Positions 1-7,269 of a stretch of 10,874 nucleotides of DNA are shown here, piece by piece. Source of the stretch: a bacterium (GTDB lineage Bacteria > Patescibacteriota > Minisyncoccia > Phycocordibacterales > UBA9973); contig JAKALJ010000020.1 of NCBI GenBank assembly GCA_021813175.1, forward strand, positions 1 through 10,874. The letters run 5' to 3'. The notes under the pieces were generated by a model. It was not told the origin of the DNA. It searched no databases and worked only from the letters and a program-made list of their open reading frames with translations. How positions within the stretch are numbered: position 1 is the first letter of the stretch; each line of letters starts with the position of its first letter. Made by a program: the position numbers and the translations under genes.

Positions 1-1728
1 CGGCATTCTCTAGCCCATCTTTTGGCGGCGGCGGTGCTGGAACTTTACCCTGGCACTCTGCACACTATCGGACCATCCATAGAGGACGGCTTTTACTATG
101 ATTTTGAATTTAAATCTCCGGTGTCGGACAAAGACCTGCCTAAAATAGAAAAGAAAATGAAGGAAATTTTGCCCGCTTGGAAAGAATTTATCCGCGAAGA
201 AAAGAGTGAAAAAGAAGCTAAAAAATATTTCAAAGACAATCCGTACAAGCTGGAATTGATTGATGAAATATCGGAGAAGGGCGAAAAAATAACTTTCTAT
301 GCCTGTGGCGGTTTTACCGACTTGTGCCGCGGCGGACATCTGGAAAACCCAAGCAAGGATATCGCTCTCGGGTCTTTCAAGCTGGACCGGGTGGCCGGCG
401 CCTACTGGCGCGGAGATGAGAAGAACAAGATGCTCACCCGCATTTACGGACTGGCGTTTGAGAGTAAAGAAGGACTTGCAGAATACCTGAAACAGCGGGA
501 GGAAGCGGTAAAGCGGGATCATCGGAAGATAGGCAAGGAATTAAAGATATTCACTTTTGACGAAGACGTGGGACCCGGACTGCCTCTGTGGCTGCCGAAC
601 GGCGCGATCATAATAGAAGAACTGGAAAAATTGGCCAAGGAAACCGAAAAGGCAGCCGGATACGTGCGGGTACGCACTCCGCATATTGCCAAGGATTCCA
701 TGTATGTGCGGAGCGGGCACTTGCCGTATTACCAAGAGAGTATGTTCCCTCCCATGGAATATGAGGGTGGAAAGTATTATTTGAAAGCGATGAATTGTCC
801 GCACCACCACAAGATCTTCGCTTCCGAAAGCAGGAGCTATAAGGATTTGCCCTTGCGCTTGGCGGAATATGGCACTTGCTACCGGCACGAGAAATCCGGG
901 GAGTTGTTCGGCCTGATGCGAGTCAGGATGCTTTCTATGAATGACGCGCACATTTATTGCGCCGAGGAACAATTCGCCGGCGAATTCCGGGCAGTGAACG
1001 AAATGTACCTGAAGTATTTCAAAATTTTCGGCATTCAAAAATACGTGATGCGTTTTTCCACTCACGATCCGAGGAAACTCGGAGAAAAGTATGTGGACGA
1101 GCCAGAATTATGGAAAAAAACAGAAGAAATGGTAAGGGAAGTTTTAATAGAATCAAGGATACCCTATGTGGAAATCCCGAACGAAGCGGCTTTCTATGGA
1201 CCGAAGATAGACGTGCAAGTCTGGAGCGCCATCGGCCGGGAATTCACCCTAGCAACCAACCAAGTGGATTTCGCCGTGCCTAAAAGATTCAACCTGACCT
1301 ATGCCAGTAAGGGTGGCAAGGAAGAAACACCTCTGTGTATCCACCGGGCCCCGCTCGGCACCCATGAAAGGTTCATCGGCTTTCTGATCGAGCATTATGC
1401 CGGAGCCTTTCCCCTCTGGCTTTCTCCCGTGCAATTAATAATCCTGCCAATTTCTACTGAAAAGCATTTGGCTCATGCCAAAGAAGTTTTCGCGGAACTG
1501 GAAGGCGCCGGCCTTCGGGCGGAATTGGATGAGTCCGGCGAGACTTTAGGCAAGAAAATCCGCGAAGCGAAGATGCGGAAGATTCCCTATCTTATCGTCA
1601 TCGGAGATAAAGAAAAAGAAGGCAAAACCCTGACTGTGGAAAAGAGAAACGGTGAAAGGCTGGAAAATATTTCCGTCTCTGCCTTAGTAAAAAAACTACT
1701 TGAAGAAATAGAGGAAAAGAAAAGCTAG
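1..1728 (+). CDS. thrS: Threonyl-tRNA synthetase (5' end outside window)
   Basis: Class II synthetase that charges tRNA-Thr and, through its N2 domain, removes mis-attached serine. The frame is open from base 1, so the gene begins upstream; 575 residues are visible. They open with RHSLAH, the HxxxH half of the editing-site metal motif. Its partner C-x3-H (CRGGH) is at visible residues 109-113, with the same spacing as E. coli His73/His77 and Cys182/His186. The catalytic core follows: MNCPHHH (zinc Cys at 266), motif 2 around YRHEKSGELFGLMRVR with NDAHIY (zinc His 317), and motif 3 with LCIHRAPLGTHERF (zinc His 448). The anticodon-binding domain begins at about LSPVQLIILP (residue 474) and runs to the end. 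Length matches E. coli ThrRS from its residue 72 onward. Whether an N-terminal TGS domain exists cannot be seen. It is convergent with the prepilin gene, with 11 nt between, and no clear terminator is visible. The family call is near certain. Confidence 0.97.
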   Translation, partial: RHSLAHLLAAAVLELYPGTLHTIGPSIEDGFYYDFEFKSPVSDKDLPKIEKKMKEILPAWKEFIREEKSEKEAKKYFKDNPYKLELIDEISEKGEKITFYACGGFTDLCRGGHLENPSKDIALGSFKLDRVAGAYWRGDEKNKMLTRIYGLAFESKEGLAEYLKQREEAVKRDHRKIGKELKIFTFDEDVGPGLPLWLPNGAIIIEELEKLAKETEKAAGYVRVRTPHIAKDSMYVRSGHLPYYQESMFPPMEYEGGKYYLKAMNCPHHHKIFASESRSYKDLPLRLAEYGTCYRHEKSGELFGLMRVRMLSMNDAHIYCAEEQFAGEFRAVNEMYLKYFKIFGIQKYVMRFSTHDPRKLGEKYVDEPELWKKTEEMVREVLIESRIPYVEIPNEAAFYGPKIDVQVWSAIGREFTLATNQVDFAVPKRFNLTYASKGGKEETPLCIHRAPLGTHERFIGFLIEHYAGAFPLWLSPVQLIILPISTEKHLAHAKEVFAELEGAGLRAELDESGETLGKKIREAKMRKIPYLIVIGDKEKEGKTLTVEKRNGERLENISVSALVKKLLEEIEEKKS

Positions 1729-1739
1729 TCCTTCTTCCT

Positions 1740-2261
1740 TTAGCGCAGACACGAACACCAGCTGTAAGTGCCATCAGGGCTTTTGGTTGTTGGCCCGGGG
1801 TATGGCCCGCAGGCGACATACGGTTCCTGAGCGACAGTGCTCATGTAAAACATAAGTACCGCCTTGGTGTCCGTCGGACAAGCCGAGTCGGCGCCCGGAC
1901 GATAATAATAAGCCTGATATTGAGTGGAGTTAATGGGATCTATAATTAGGGCGGGCATATCTCCGTCCGTTACCAAATTATTCATAAAGGTGGTGGCGTT
2001 TCCATAGCTTGTGGCCCAACCAGTTGCATCTACCGGGTCAGCCGGGGGAAAATCATTATTGTGATTGTTTTGATAAAGATTGACTGCTTCCGCGAGGGAA
2101 CGCATGTCGGTGAGACGCCTGGCGTCCAATCCTTTTGATTTAGCGTCTTTTAAGGAAAAAATAATGACCGCCGCCAGCACCCCGATGATAGCTACCACAA
2201 TCAATAGCTCCATCAAGGTGAACCCGTTCCGGCTGCTTACCAAAGAATGTTTTTTAAACAT
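1740..2261 (-). CDS. Type IV prepilin / pseudopilin-like protein
   Basis: A 173-residue secreted filament-subunit-like protein. The N-terminus is a class III signal: a short basic leader of 13 residues ending in glycine, then mature FTLMELLIVVAIIGVLAAV. Gly13 is the expected prepilin-peptidase cleavage site, Phe14 the methylated +1 residue and Glu18 the +5 glutamate. The hydrophobic helix runs to about residue 34. The remainder is a globular head with aromatic and Gly/Pro-rich stretches and four cysteines (128, 151, 169, 171), which could form disulfides outside the cell. It follows gyrB by 24 nt and has its own promoter, and no pilus assembly genes are in the window. No Shine-Dalgarno sequence precedes the ATG. 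The prepilin call is secure from the N-terminal motif. Whether it builds a pilus, a competence pseudopilus or a secretion pseudopilus cannot be told. Confidence 0.92.
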   Translation of the reverse strand: MFKKHSLVSSRNGFTLMELLIVVAIIGVLAAVIIFSLKDAKSKGLDARRLTDMRSLAEAVNLYQNNHNNDFPPADPVDATGWATSYGNATTFMNNLVTDGDMPALIIDPINSTQYQAYYYRPGADSACPTDTKAVLMFYMSTVAQEPYVACGPYPGPTTKSPDGTYSWCSCLR

Positions 2262-2268
2262 AATATCA

Positions 2269-2296
2269 ATTATAACTTATAATACTTATATATCAA
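2269..2296 (-). promoter_or_regulatory. Promoter of the prepilin gene, leaderless geometry
   Basis: On the - strand, TTGATA (2291-2296) and a perfect TATAAT (2269-2274) are separated by 16 nt, each within one base of the sigma70 consensus. Only 7 nt lie between the -10 box and the ATG at 2261, so initiation at the usual distance would fall at or next to the start codon. The -35 box overlaps the last codons and stop of gyrB. The boxes are read directly; transcript start is inferred. Confidence 0.7.
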
Positions 2297-4415
2297 TCTC
2301 AGCCAGTTTGGCGTTCGACTGGATGAAGGATTTGCGGGGCAAAACGTCCGACCCCATCAGAATATCAAAGACTTTGTTCGCCTCTTCGGCGTCCTTAATG
2401 TTCACTTGTTTGATAATGCGTTTTCCCGGATCCATGGTGGTTTCCCACAATTCTTCCGGATTCATTTCACCCAAGCCCTTGTAGCGCTGGATATGGACTT
2501 TGTTTGCTTTACCTCTTAGAACCTCCGATTCTTTTTCTTCCGGTCCTTCCTCCACGATTTCGCTCCCCGCGGCGCCGTCCATACTTTCCGCTTCTTGAAC
2601 ATCCAATATCTCCGCATCCTTACCCGCTATCCTGTCCCGTTCTTCATCCGAGTACGCATAAAAAATTTCTTTTCCTTTCTTAATCTTGAAAAGAGGGGGT
2701 TGGGCGATATAGATGTATCCCGCTTCTATCACCTGCCGGAAATATCTATAAAAAAGTGTGAGCAAAAGGGTGCGAATATGAGCTCCGTCCACGTCCGCGT
2801 CGGTGGCGATAATTATTTTATGATAGCGAATCTTGGAAAGATCAAAAGTGTCCCCGAGAGAGGTGCCAAGGGCGATTACTAGAGCTTTCACTTCCTTAGA
2901 GGCAAGCATTTTGTCTATGCGAGCGCGCTCCACGTTCAAAATTTTTCCGCGCAGAGGCAGGATTGCCTGAATTCTGCGGTCCCGCCCCTGCTTCGCGCTA
3001 CCGCCGGCGGAGTCGCCTTCCACAAGGAAAAGTTCCGATTCGCTAGCATCCCGGCTCTGGCAGTCAGCCAGTTTCCCGGGCAAAGTCATGCCTTCCAAGG
3101 CGCCCTTGCGCAAGACGGAGTCTTTGGCAGCTTTGGCTGCTTTGCGCGCCTTCATTGCCAGAGTGGCTTTGCCTATGATTGCCTTGGCATCTTCCGGATT
3201 TTCTTCCAAGAAACTGGAGAAGGCGTCGCCGAATACGGAGGAAACCGCGCTTTGGGCTTCCACACTGCCGAGTTTGGCCTTAGTTTGGCCCTCAAACTGT
3301 ATTTCGCGAAGCTTTACCGAAATCACAGCGGTTAGACCCTCCAGCACGTCTTCTCCGGTAAAGCCGCCGTTTCCGTCCTGTTCCTTTAGCATCTCATTTT
3401 TCTTGGCATAGGAATTGATGGTCCTGGTCAGAGCGGTCTTGAATCCGGTCACGTGCGTTCCCCCCTCTGGATTGTGAATATTGTTGGCAAAGGGAATGAT
3501 TCTTTCTACGATATCGTCCACGTATTGCAGGGCGATTTCCACCCCCACTCCTTCCTGTTCCTTTTCAACATAGAAAATTCCTTGCTGCACCGGCTTTTGA
3601 AATTTGTTGTAATACTTGATCAAGGAAACAAGCCCGCCTTCAAAATAGAAGGAAACGGACGGGAGTTCCAACCCGAGTTCTTGAAAATAAAAAACAGAAT
3701 TCGGGTCCAGCTTGGCTCCCTTGTCTTCAAACAGCAGTTCAGGATCCAGTTCCCGAGCATCAATAATATGAATGCGCAAACCCTTCACTAAATACGCCTG
3801 CTGGCGAATATGGCTCACGATAATATTCCAATCAAACTTCAAATCATGAAAAATTTCCGGGTCCGGCACAAATGTGATAATGGTCCCGTGATTTTTAGTG
3901 GAACGGATTTTTTTCACCGCGGATTTTCTTTTTCCTTGGATGTATTCCTGGACATACACTCCGCCGTCTTTATGCACCTCCGCCCGGCAGTATACGGAAA
4001 GAGCGTTTACCACCGAAGCGCCCACTCCGTGCAGACCGCCGGAAACCTTGTAGCCACTGTGCTCTCCACCGAATTTGCCTCCGGCGTGCAGAGTGGTCAT
4101 GACTGTTTCCAGAGCGGAAACTTTTGTCTTTTTATGAATATCCACCGGCACCCCCCGGCCGTTGTCCGCCACCCGCACCCGGTTGCCCGGCAAAAGAACC
4201 ACCTCAATAAAATCACAAAACCCCCCCATAGCCTCGTCCCGGGAATTGTCAAAAATTTCCCACACAAGATGGTGCATGCCTTCCGAACCGGTGGTGCCGA
4301 TAAACATACCCGGCCGGCGGCGCACCGGCTCCAAACCCTCCAAAACAGAAATATCAGAGGCATCGTAGTGATGCCTCTTTTTACTCCCTGTTTCCTTCTC
4401 TTTTTCCTTTGTCAT
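2286..4415 (-). CDS. gyrB: DNA gyrase subunit B
   Basis: ATPase subunit of the topoisomerase that introduces negative supercoils; its GyrA partner is not in the window. From the ATG at 4415 it has 709 residues. The GHKL ATPase domain shows Glu53 and Asn57 (EIFDNSRDEA), Asp84 in VADNGRGVP and the lid GGLHGVGASVVNAL. The transducer domain carries the conserved QTKAKLGS loop. The Toprim domain has EGDSAGG (Glu466) and TDADVDGAH (Asp539, 541, 543), the metal-binding acids. The C-terminus QRYKGLGEMNPEELWETTMDP and the ending EIDI are typical of GyrB rather than ParE. Residues about 600-635 are an acidic, low-complexity linker between Toprim and tail. A TTG at 4433 in the same frame would add six residues, but it lies inside the promoter spacer, so the ATG was chosen. 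There is no Shine-Dalgarno sequence. The stop lies 24 nt before the prepilin ATG. Confidence 0.97.
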   Translation of the reverse strand: MTKEKEKETGSKKRHHYDASDISVLEGLEPVRRRPGMFIGTTGSEGMHHLVWEIFDNSRDEAMGGFCDFIEVVLLPGNRVRVADNGRGVPVDIHKKTKVSALETVMTTLHAGGKFGGEHSGYKVSGGLHGVGASVVNALSVYCRAEVHKDGGVYVQEYIQGKRKSAVKKIRSTKNHGTIITFVPDPEIFHDLKFDWNIIVSHIRQQAYLVKGLRIHIIDARELDPELLFEDKGAKLDPNSVFYFQELGLELPSVSFYFEGGLVSLIKYYNKFQKPVQQGIFYVEKEQEGVGVEIALQYVDDIVERIIPFANNIHNPEGGTHVTGFKTALTRTINSYAKKNEMLKEQDGNGGFTGEDVLEGLTAVISVKLREIQFEGQTKAKLGSVEAQSAVSSVFGDAFSSFLEENPEDAKAIIGKATLAMKARKAAKAAKDSVLRKGALEGMTLPGKLADCQSRDASESELFLVEGDSAGGSAKQGRDRRIQAILPLRGKILNVERARIDKMLASKEVKALVIALGTSLGDTFDLSKIRYHKIIIATDADVDGAHIRTLLLTLFYRYFRQVIEAGYIYIAQPPLFKIKKGKEIFYAYSDEERDRIAGKDAEILDVQEAESMDGAAGSEIVEEGPEEKESEVLRGKANKVHIQRYKGLGEMNPEELWETTMDPGKRIIKQVNIKDAEEANKVFDILMGSDVLPRKSFIQSNAKLAEIDI

Positions 4416-4423
4416 ATAAGGAT

Positions 4424-4452
4424 ATTGTAGCAAAAATCAGCGTATTTGCCAA
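4424..4452 (-). promoter_or_regulatory. Promoter of gyrB with extended -10, leaderless geometry
   Basis: On the - strand, TTGGCA (4447-4452) is followed after exactly 17 nt by TACAAT (4424-4429). TGC immediately precedes the latter, giving an extended -10 (TGCTACAAT). Eight nt separate the -10 box from the ATG at 4415, so the expected transcript start is within about two bases of the start codon. The promoter overlaps the last codons of pheT, which would uncouple gyrB expression from the operon upstream. Confidence 0.72.
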
Positions 4453-6293
4453 GCCGGATTTTCTTTTATTTTTTCTTCAATTTTTAGCATGATTTGGCTT
4501 ACTTCTTCGTCCGTAAGAGTCCTCTCATAAGACTGAAAAACCAAGCGGAAAGCGTAGGAAATGCGTCCGTCCTTGGTAAAGGTGTCAAATATATACGGTT
4601 TCTTTACCAAAAGCTTCGTGCCGTTTGTTTGAAGCAATTCTGCCAGCTTTTCCGGACCCTCGCCCTCCGGCACCCAAACAGCGATATCTCGAGAAATAAA
4701 AGGATACAGGGACCACATTTGGAATTTAGAAAAAGGACCCGCGTCATTTTCCGAATGGTCCGGCCGAACCCGATTTTCAGCGGAGGAGAGATAGAAATCT
4801 GCCTTGTGGCGGATTTCAAAAGAACCTGAAGAAAATGACGCGGGTCCCTTCGAGCAAAACTGATCTAAGGACATTTCCGTGATTCTTTGCTTCTGCCCAT
4901 AAGCCACTCGTATTTCTTCATGGTCCTTCATAAATACCGTGCCTATTTCAAAAACCTTCGCTTGGTCTATTCCGAGAAATGGGACATTCGCTTCATTCAA
5001 TTTGGCGCTTTCTTTTAATCTGTCCGACAGATTGGTCCGCAAAAATCTTTTATCAGAAGGGCTTTCCCGCACTTCTATCTCTCCTTTTTCGGCAAAAGTG
5101 TAGGTCATCACCTCCGAGTATCCTTCGGAAAGGAGTTTCTCCCGGGCCCATAAAATTTTGCGGTAAGTTTCATTCGGCCTCGGCTGGAAATTTATTTTGG
5201 GGATCTCCGGCGCGATTTTATCATAACCCGCGATCCGGCCGAATTCTTCGGCCATATCCTCCTCCCGCTCCAGATCCAGACGCAGAGCGGGAACTTGCAG
5301 GCTGAATTTATCGCCTTCTTGTTTATACGAAAAATTATACTTTTTCAGAATTTCCGCCATTTTTTCCGCGGAAATTTCCAATCCTAATATCTCGGAAATT
5401 CTGGCCGCGGAAAAATTTATGGACCGCTTTGTTTGTTTTACGGGATAAACGTCCGTTATTTCTTCAAATTCCGCTTCCGGGCACATTTCCAGAATCAGAG
5501 CCGAGAGTTCCCGCATAGCGTAAGACCCGAGTTCTGGGGAAAGATCATTCTCAAAACGCTTCCGGGCGTCGGTGAAAAGATTTAATGACTGGGCGGTCCT
5601 GCGCACGGATGTCGGGTCAAAGTTTGCCACCTCCAGCACGATATCACGGGTGTCTTCATCCACCCCGCTGTTTTTTCCGCCCTTTATTCCGGCCACAGCC
5701 AACACCTGCTTTTCATCCGCAATGACCATATCTTTTTCTGACAGATTTATTTCTTTATCATCCAAAGTGATCATCCCTTCCCCCTCTTTCGCCTGCCGGA
5801 TAATTATTTTTTCTGCGGAGAGCTTGTGAAGGTCAAAAGCGTGCGCCGGCTGGCCAGAGTCGTACATTACCAGATTGGCCGCGTCCACGATATTGTTTAT
5901 GCTCCGCTGGCCGATTGTGTCCAAATGCTTCACCACCCATTCGGGCGATGGCCCCACTTTTATCTTGCGCACAATCCTGCCCATATACCTCCGGCATTTA
6001 TCTGTCTCTATTTTTATATGGAGCCTGGTCGGAAAAGATTTCGGCATTTTGTAAGCCGGGACCGGGTCGTTATATTTCAAACCGAGAGCAGAAGAAATTT
6101 CCCGGGCCACCCCTAAATGGCAGAGCAGGTCATGCGTCCGATTGGGCAAGATATTTAAATCAAAAATCATATCATTCTTCGCTTTTTCCATACTTTCCAC
6201 TTCACACAGGTGATAAGTGAAAAAATCCGCCAGTTTTTGGGGAGAAGGAATTTCCGGGATATACCATTTAAGCCAGTGGTAAGAAATTTTCAT
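4437..6293 (-). CDS. pheT: Phenylalanyl-tRNA synthetase beta subunit, short form
   Basis: Beta chain of the heterotetrameric PheRS, which helps bind tRNA-Phe and in full-length forms edits Tyr-tRNA-Phe. It has 618 residues against about 795 in E. coli. The N-terminal B1 segment (to about 40) runs straight into NDMIFDLNILPNRTHDLL. The OB-fold tRNA-binding insert that usually separates these is therefore missing. The B3/B4 region has NNIVDAANLVMYDSGQPAHAFD (133-154) and about residues 160-235. B5 spans about 285-365 and ends in EEDMAEEFGRIAGYDKI. A catalytic-like but inactive core follows, about 370-470. The C-terminal FDX-ACB anticodon domain begins near SLYPFISRDIAVWVP (528-542). Residues 482-522 are encoded by a palindromic DNA cassette and look like an insertion in the linker before FDX-ACB. 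The ATG lies 6 nt after the pheS stop without a Shine-Dalgarno sequence, which suggests coupling. Confidence 0.96.
   Translation of the reverse strand: MKISYHWLKWYIPEIPSPQKLADFFTYHLCEVESMEKAKNDMIFDLNILPNRTHDLLCHLGVAREISSALGLKYNDPVPAYKMPKSFPTRLHIKIETDKCRRYMGRIVRKIKVGPSPEWVVKHLDTIGQRSINNIVDAANLVMYDSGQPAHAFDLHKLSAEKIIIRQAKEGEGMITLDDKEINLSEKDMVIADEKQVLAVAGIKGGKNSGVDEDTRDIVLEVANFDPTSVRRTAQSLNLFTDARKRFENDLSPELGSYAMRELSALILEMCPEAEFEEITDVYPVKQTKRSINFSAARISEILGLEISAEKMAEILKKYNFSYKQEGDKFSLQVPALRLDLEREEDMAEEFGRIAGYDKIAPEIPKINFQPRPNETYRKILWAREKLLSEGYSEVMTYTFAEKGEIEVRESPSDKRFLRTNLSDRLKESAKLNEANVPFLGIDQAKVFEIGTVFMKDHEEIRVAYGQKQRITEMSLDQFCSKGPASFSSGSFEIRHKADFYLSSAENRVRPDHSENDAGPFSKFQMWSLYPFISRDIAVWVPEGEGPEKLAELLQTNGTKLLVKKPYIFDTFTKDGRISYAFRLVFQSYERTLTDEEVSQIMLKIEEKIKENPAWQIR
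4732..4850 (-). repeat. In-frame palindromic cassette inside pheT
   Basis: Arms GGACCCGCGTCATTTTC (4735-4751) and its exact reverse complement (4831-4847) flank 79 nt. In the - strand RNA the stem extends to 20 bp (4732-4751 with 4831-4850) through one G-U and two A-U pairs. Inside the loop is a second hairpin with 10-nt arms 4794-4803 and 4808-4817, a TTGT loop and a single T-G mismatch. There is also a 14-nt near-palindrome centred on CGGCCG (4757-4770). The segment stays open in the pheT frame and encodes pheT residues 482-522; the arms encode KGPASF and ENDAGPF. No target-site duplication is visible at the edges. The inverted repeat is seen directly. Its status as a mobile or dispersed element is an inference. 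Confidence 0.75.
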
Positions 6294-6299
6294 AAAGAA

Positions 6300-7031
6300 T
6301 TAAAATTGATTCAAACGCAGGTCGCCCTGATAAAATAGCCGGACGTCCGGAATGCCCCACTTGATCATAGCAATACGATCCAATCCCCCGCCGAAGGCAA
6401 ACCCTTGATATTCTTTCGGATTCAAACCGGTGTTTTCCAGAACTTTCGGATGAATCATGCCGGCTCCCATCATCTCCAGCCACTTCCCTTTCCATTTGGC
6501 GTGCACTTCAATGGATGGTTCGGTGAAGGGAAAAAAACTGGGACGAAACTCAACCTCGGTACCCTTCCCAAGCATTTCCCGATAAAATTTAAGCAATACC
6601 CCCTTAAGGTGAGCCAAAGAAATTCCGTCTTTAATCTTTCCCACCATAGTTCCGTCAATCTGAAAAAACTGCATCTCGTGGGTGGCGTCGGTGGCCTCGT
6701 TCCGGAAAACTTTACCTATGGATATAAAAGCGCAGGGCATTCTCCCTTCCTTGCCCGCTTTCTCAATTTCTCGGGCGCTGACGCAGGTGGCGTGGGTGCG
6801 CAATACTTCCCTGCCTTCTTTTCCAGCCGAGATTTTCGGGTTCTTCAGCCAAAAAGTATCCTGCATATCCCGGGCAGGATGATCTTTGGGCACATTCAAG
6901 ACGTCAAAGTTATACCATTCGCTTTCAATTTCCGGTCCGTCCGCAATTTCAAAGCCGAGGTCGGAAAAAACCCGATAGGTCTCTTTGGCCAAAAGGAAAA
7001 GGGGGTGTTCGGTTCCTCTTTTATCCTTCAT
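6300..7031 (-). CDS. pheS: Phenylalanyl-tRNA synthetase alpha subunit, catalytic core only
   Basis: Catalytic chain of PheRS, which activates phenylalanine and transfers it to tRNA-Phe. The protein has 243 residues, against 327 in E. coli, and begins about where E. coli residue 95-100 lies. The N-terminal coiled coil that contacts tRNA is therefore absent. Class II motifs are complete: motif 1 around HPLFLLAKETYRVFSDLGFE followed by ADGPEIE; the substrate-loop stretch NFDVLNVPKDHPARDMQDTFW; motif 2 GKVFRNEATDATHEMQFFQ; and motif 3 GFAFGGGLDRIAMIKWGI. The ATG at 7031 overlaps the TGA of the preceding small gene (ATGA), which favours it over an in-frame TTG at 7082 that would give 17 more residues of unconserved appearance. 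Translation is probably coupled to that small gene. pheT follows after 6 nt. Confidence 0.95.
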   Translation of the reverse strand: MKDKRGTEHPLFLLAKETYRVFSDLGFEIADGPEIESEWYNFDVLNVPKDHPARDMQDTFWLKNPKISAGKEGREVLRTHATCVSAREIEKAGKEGRMPCAFISIGKVFRNEATDATHEMQFFQIDGTMVGKIKDGISLAHLKGVLLKFYREMLGKGTEVEFRPSFFPFTEPSIEVHAKWKGKWLEMMGAGMIHPKVLENTGLNPKEYQGFAFGGGLDRIAMIKWGIPDVRLFYQGDLRLNQF

Positions 7032-7267
7032 ATATTTTCCATACCTCGGAGAGTAAGCAGACAGTTGTGTCCGGGATTGCAAATAAGGGTAAATTCATTC
7101 CCTTCCTCGTCCGATATATATATTTTGCCGTCTTTTTCTTTAAGGCATTTTTCATAATATTCCAGAAGCGCCCCCTCCGTTCTCCGGAGATGTTTTACAA
7201 AATAGAGCACCCGTGGATCGGATTCGTCATAAGAAAGTTTGATGTGGTGGATAATAGTGTCGGACAT
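7028..7267 (-). CDS. Small protein of unknown function, upstream of pheS
   Basis: A 79-residue protein that I do not recognise. It is mostly polar and has no signal peptide or membrane segment. The first half (about 10-45) looks helical and contains SYDESDPRVLYFVKHLRR. The second half is probably a beta hairpin (KIYISDEEGNEFTLI) followed by CNPGHNCLLTLR, with three cysteines in all. Its ATG comes 2 nt after the helicase TAG, and its TGA shares bases with the pheS ATG. This tight packing between two real genes and the coherent, charged composition support a real coding gene. The neighbour pheS lacks its usual N-terminal domain, but this protein does not look like that coiled coil, so a role in PheRS is only a possibility. 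Confidence 0.75.
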   Translation of the reverse strand: MSDTIIHHIKLSYDESDPRVLYFVKHLRRTEGALLEYYEKCLKEKDGKIYISDEEGNEFTLICNPGHNCLLTLRGMENI

Positions 7268-7269
7268 AA

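Noticed and set aside
22..1728. TTG at 22 as the start of thrS
   Set aside because: The seven codons before it (RHSLAHL) carry the conserved HxxxH editing motif, so the gene continues upstream of the window.
1700..1745. Purine-rich GAGGAAAAGAA facing TTCTTCCTTT as a thrS terminator
   Set aside because: Pairing is imperfect, has no GC-rich stem and no clear U-run at the right place.
2269..2290. Repeated TATAAG/TATAAT units before the prepilin gene as an operator array
   Set aside because: The stretch is short and AT-rich, and it is explained by the -10 box and its spacer.
3810..4430. 206-codon + strand open frame opposite the gyrB ATPase domain
   Set aside because: It is antisense to conserved GyrB motifs, and the peptide has no recognisable domain.
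4413..4433. TTG at 4433 as the gyrB start
   Set aside because: It falls within the -35/-10 spacer of the gyrB promoter and would not be in the mRNA; the ATG at 4415 fits the promoter.
7029..7082. TTG at 7082 as the pheS start
   Set aside because: It would overlap orf79 by about 55 nt and add residues with no family similarity; the ATG at 7031 gives an ATGA junction.
6405..7157. 250-codon + strand open frame opposite pheS
   Set aside because: It is antisense to pheS and orf79, whose motifs and packing are convincing; its composition looks like reverse-strand shadow.
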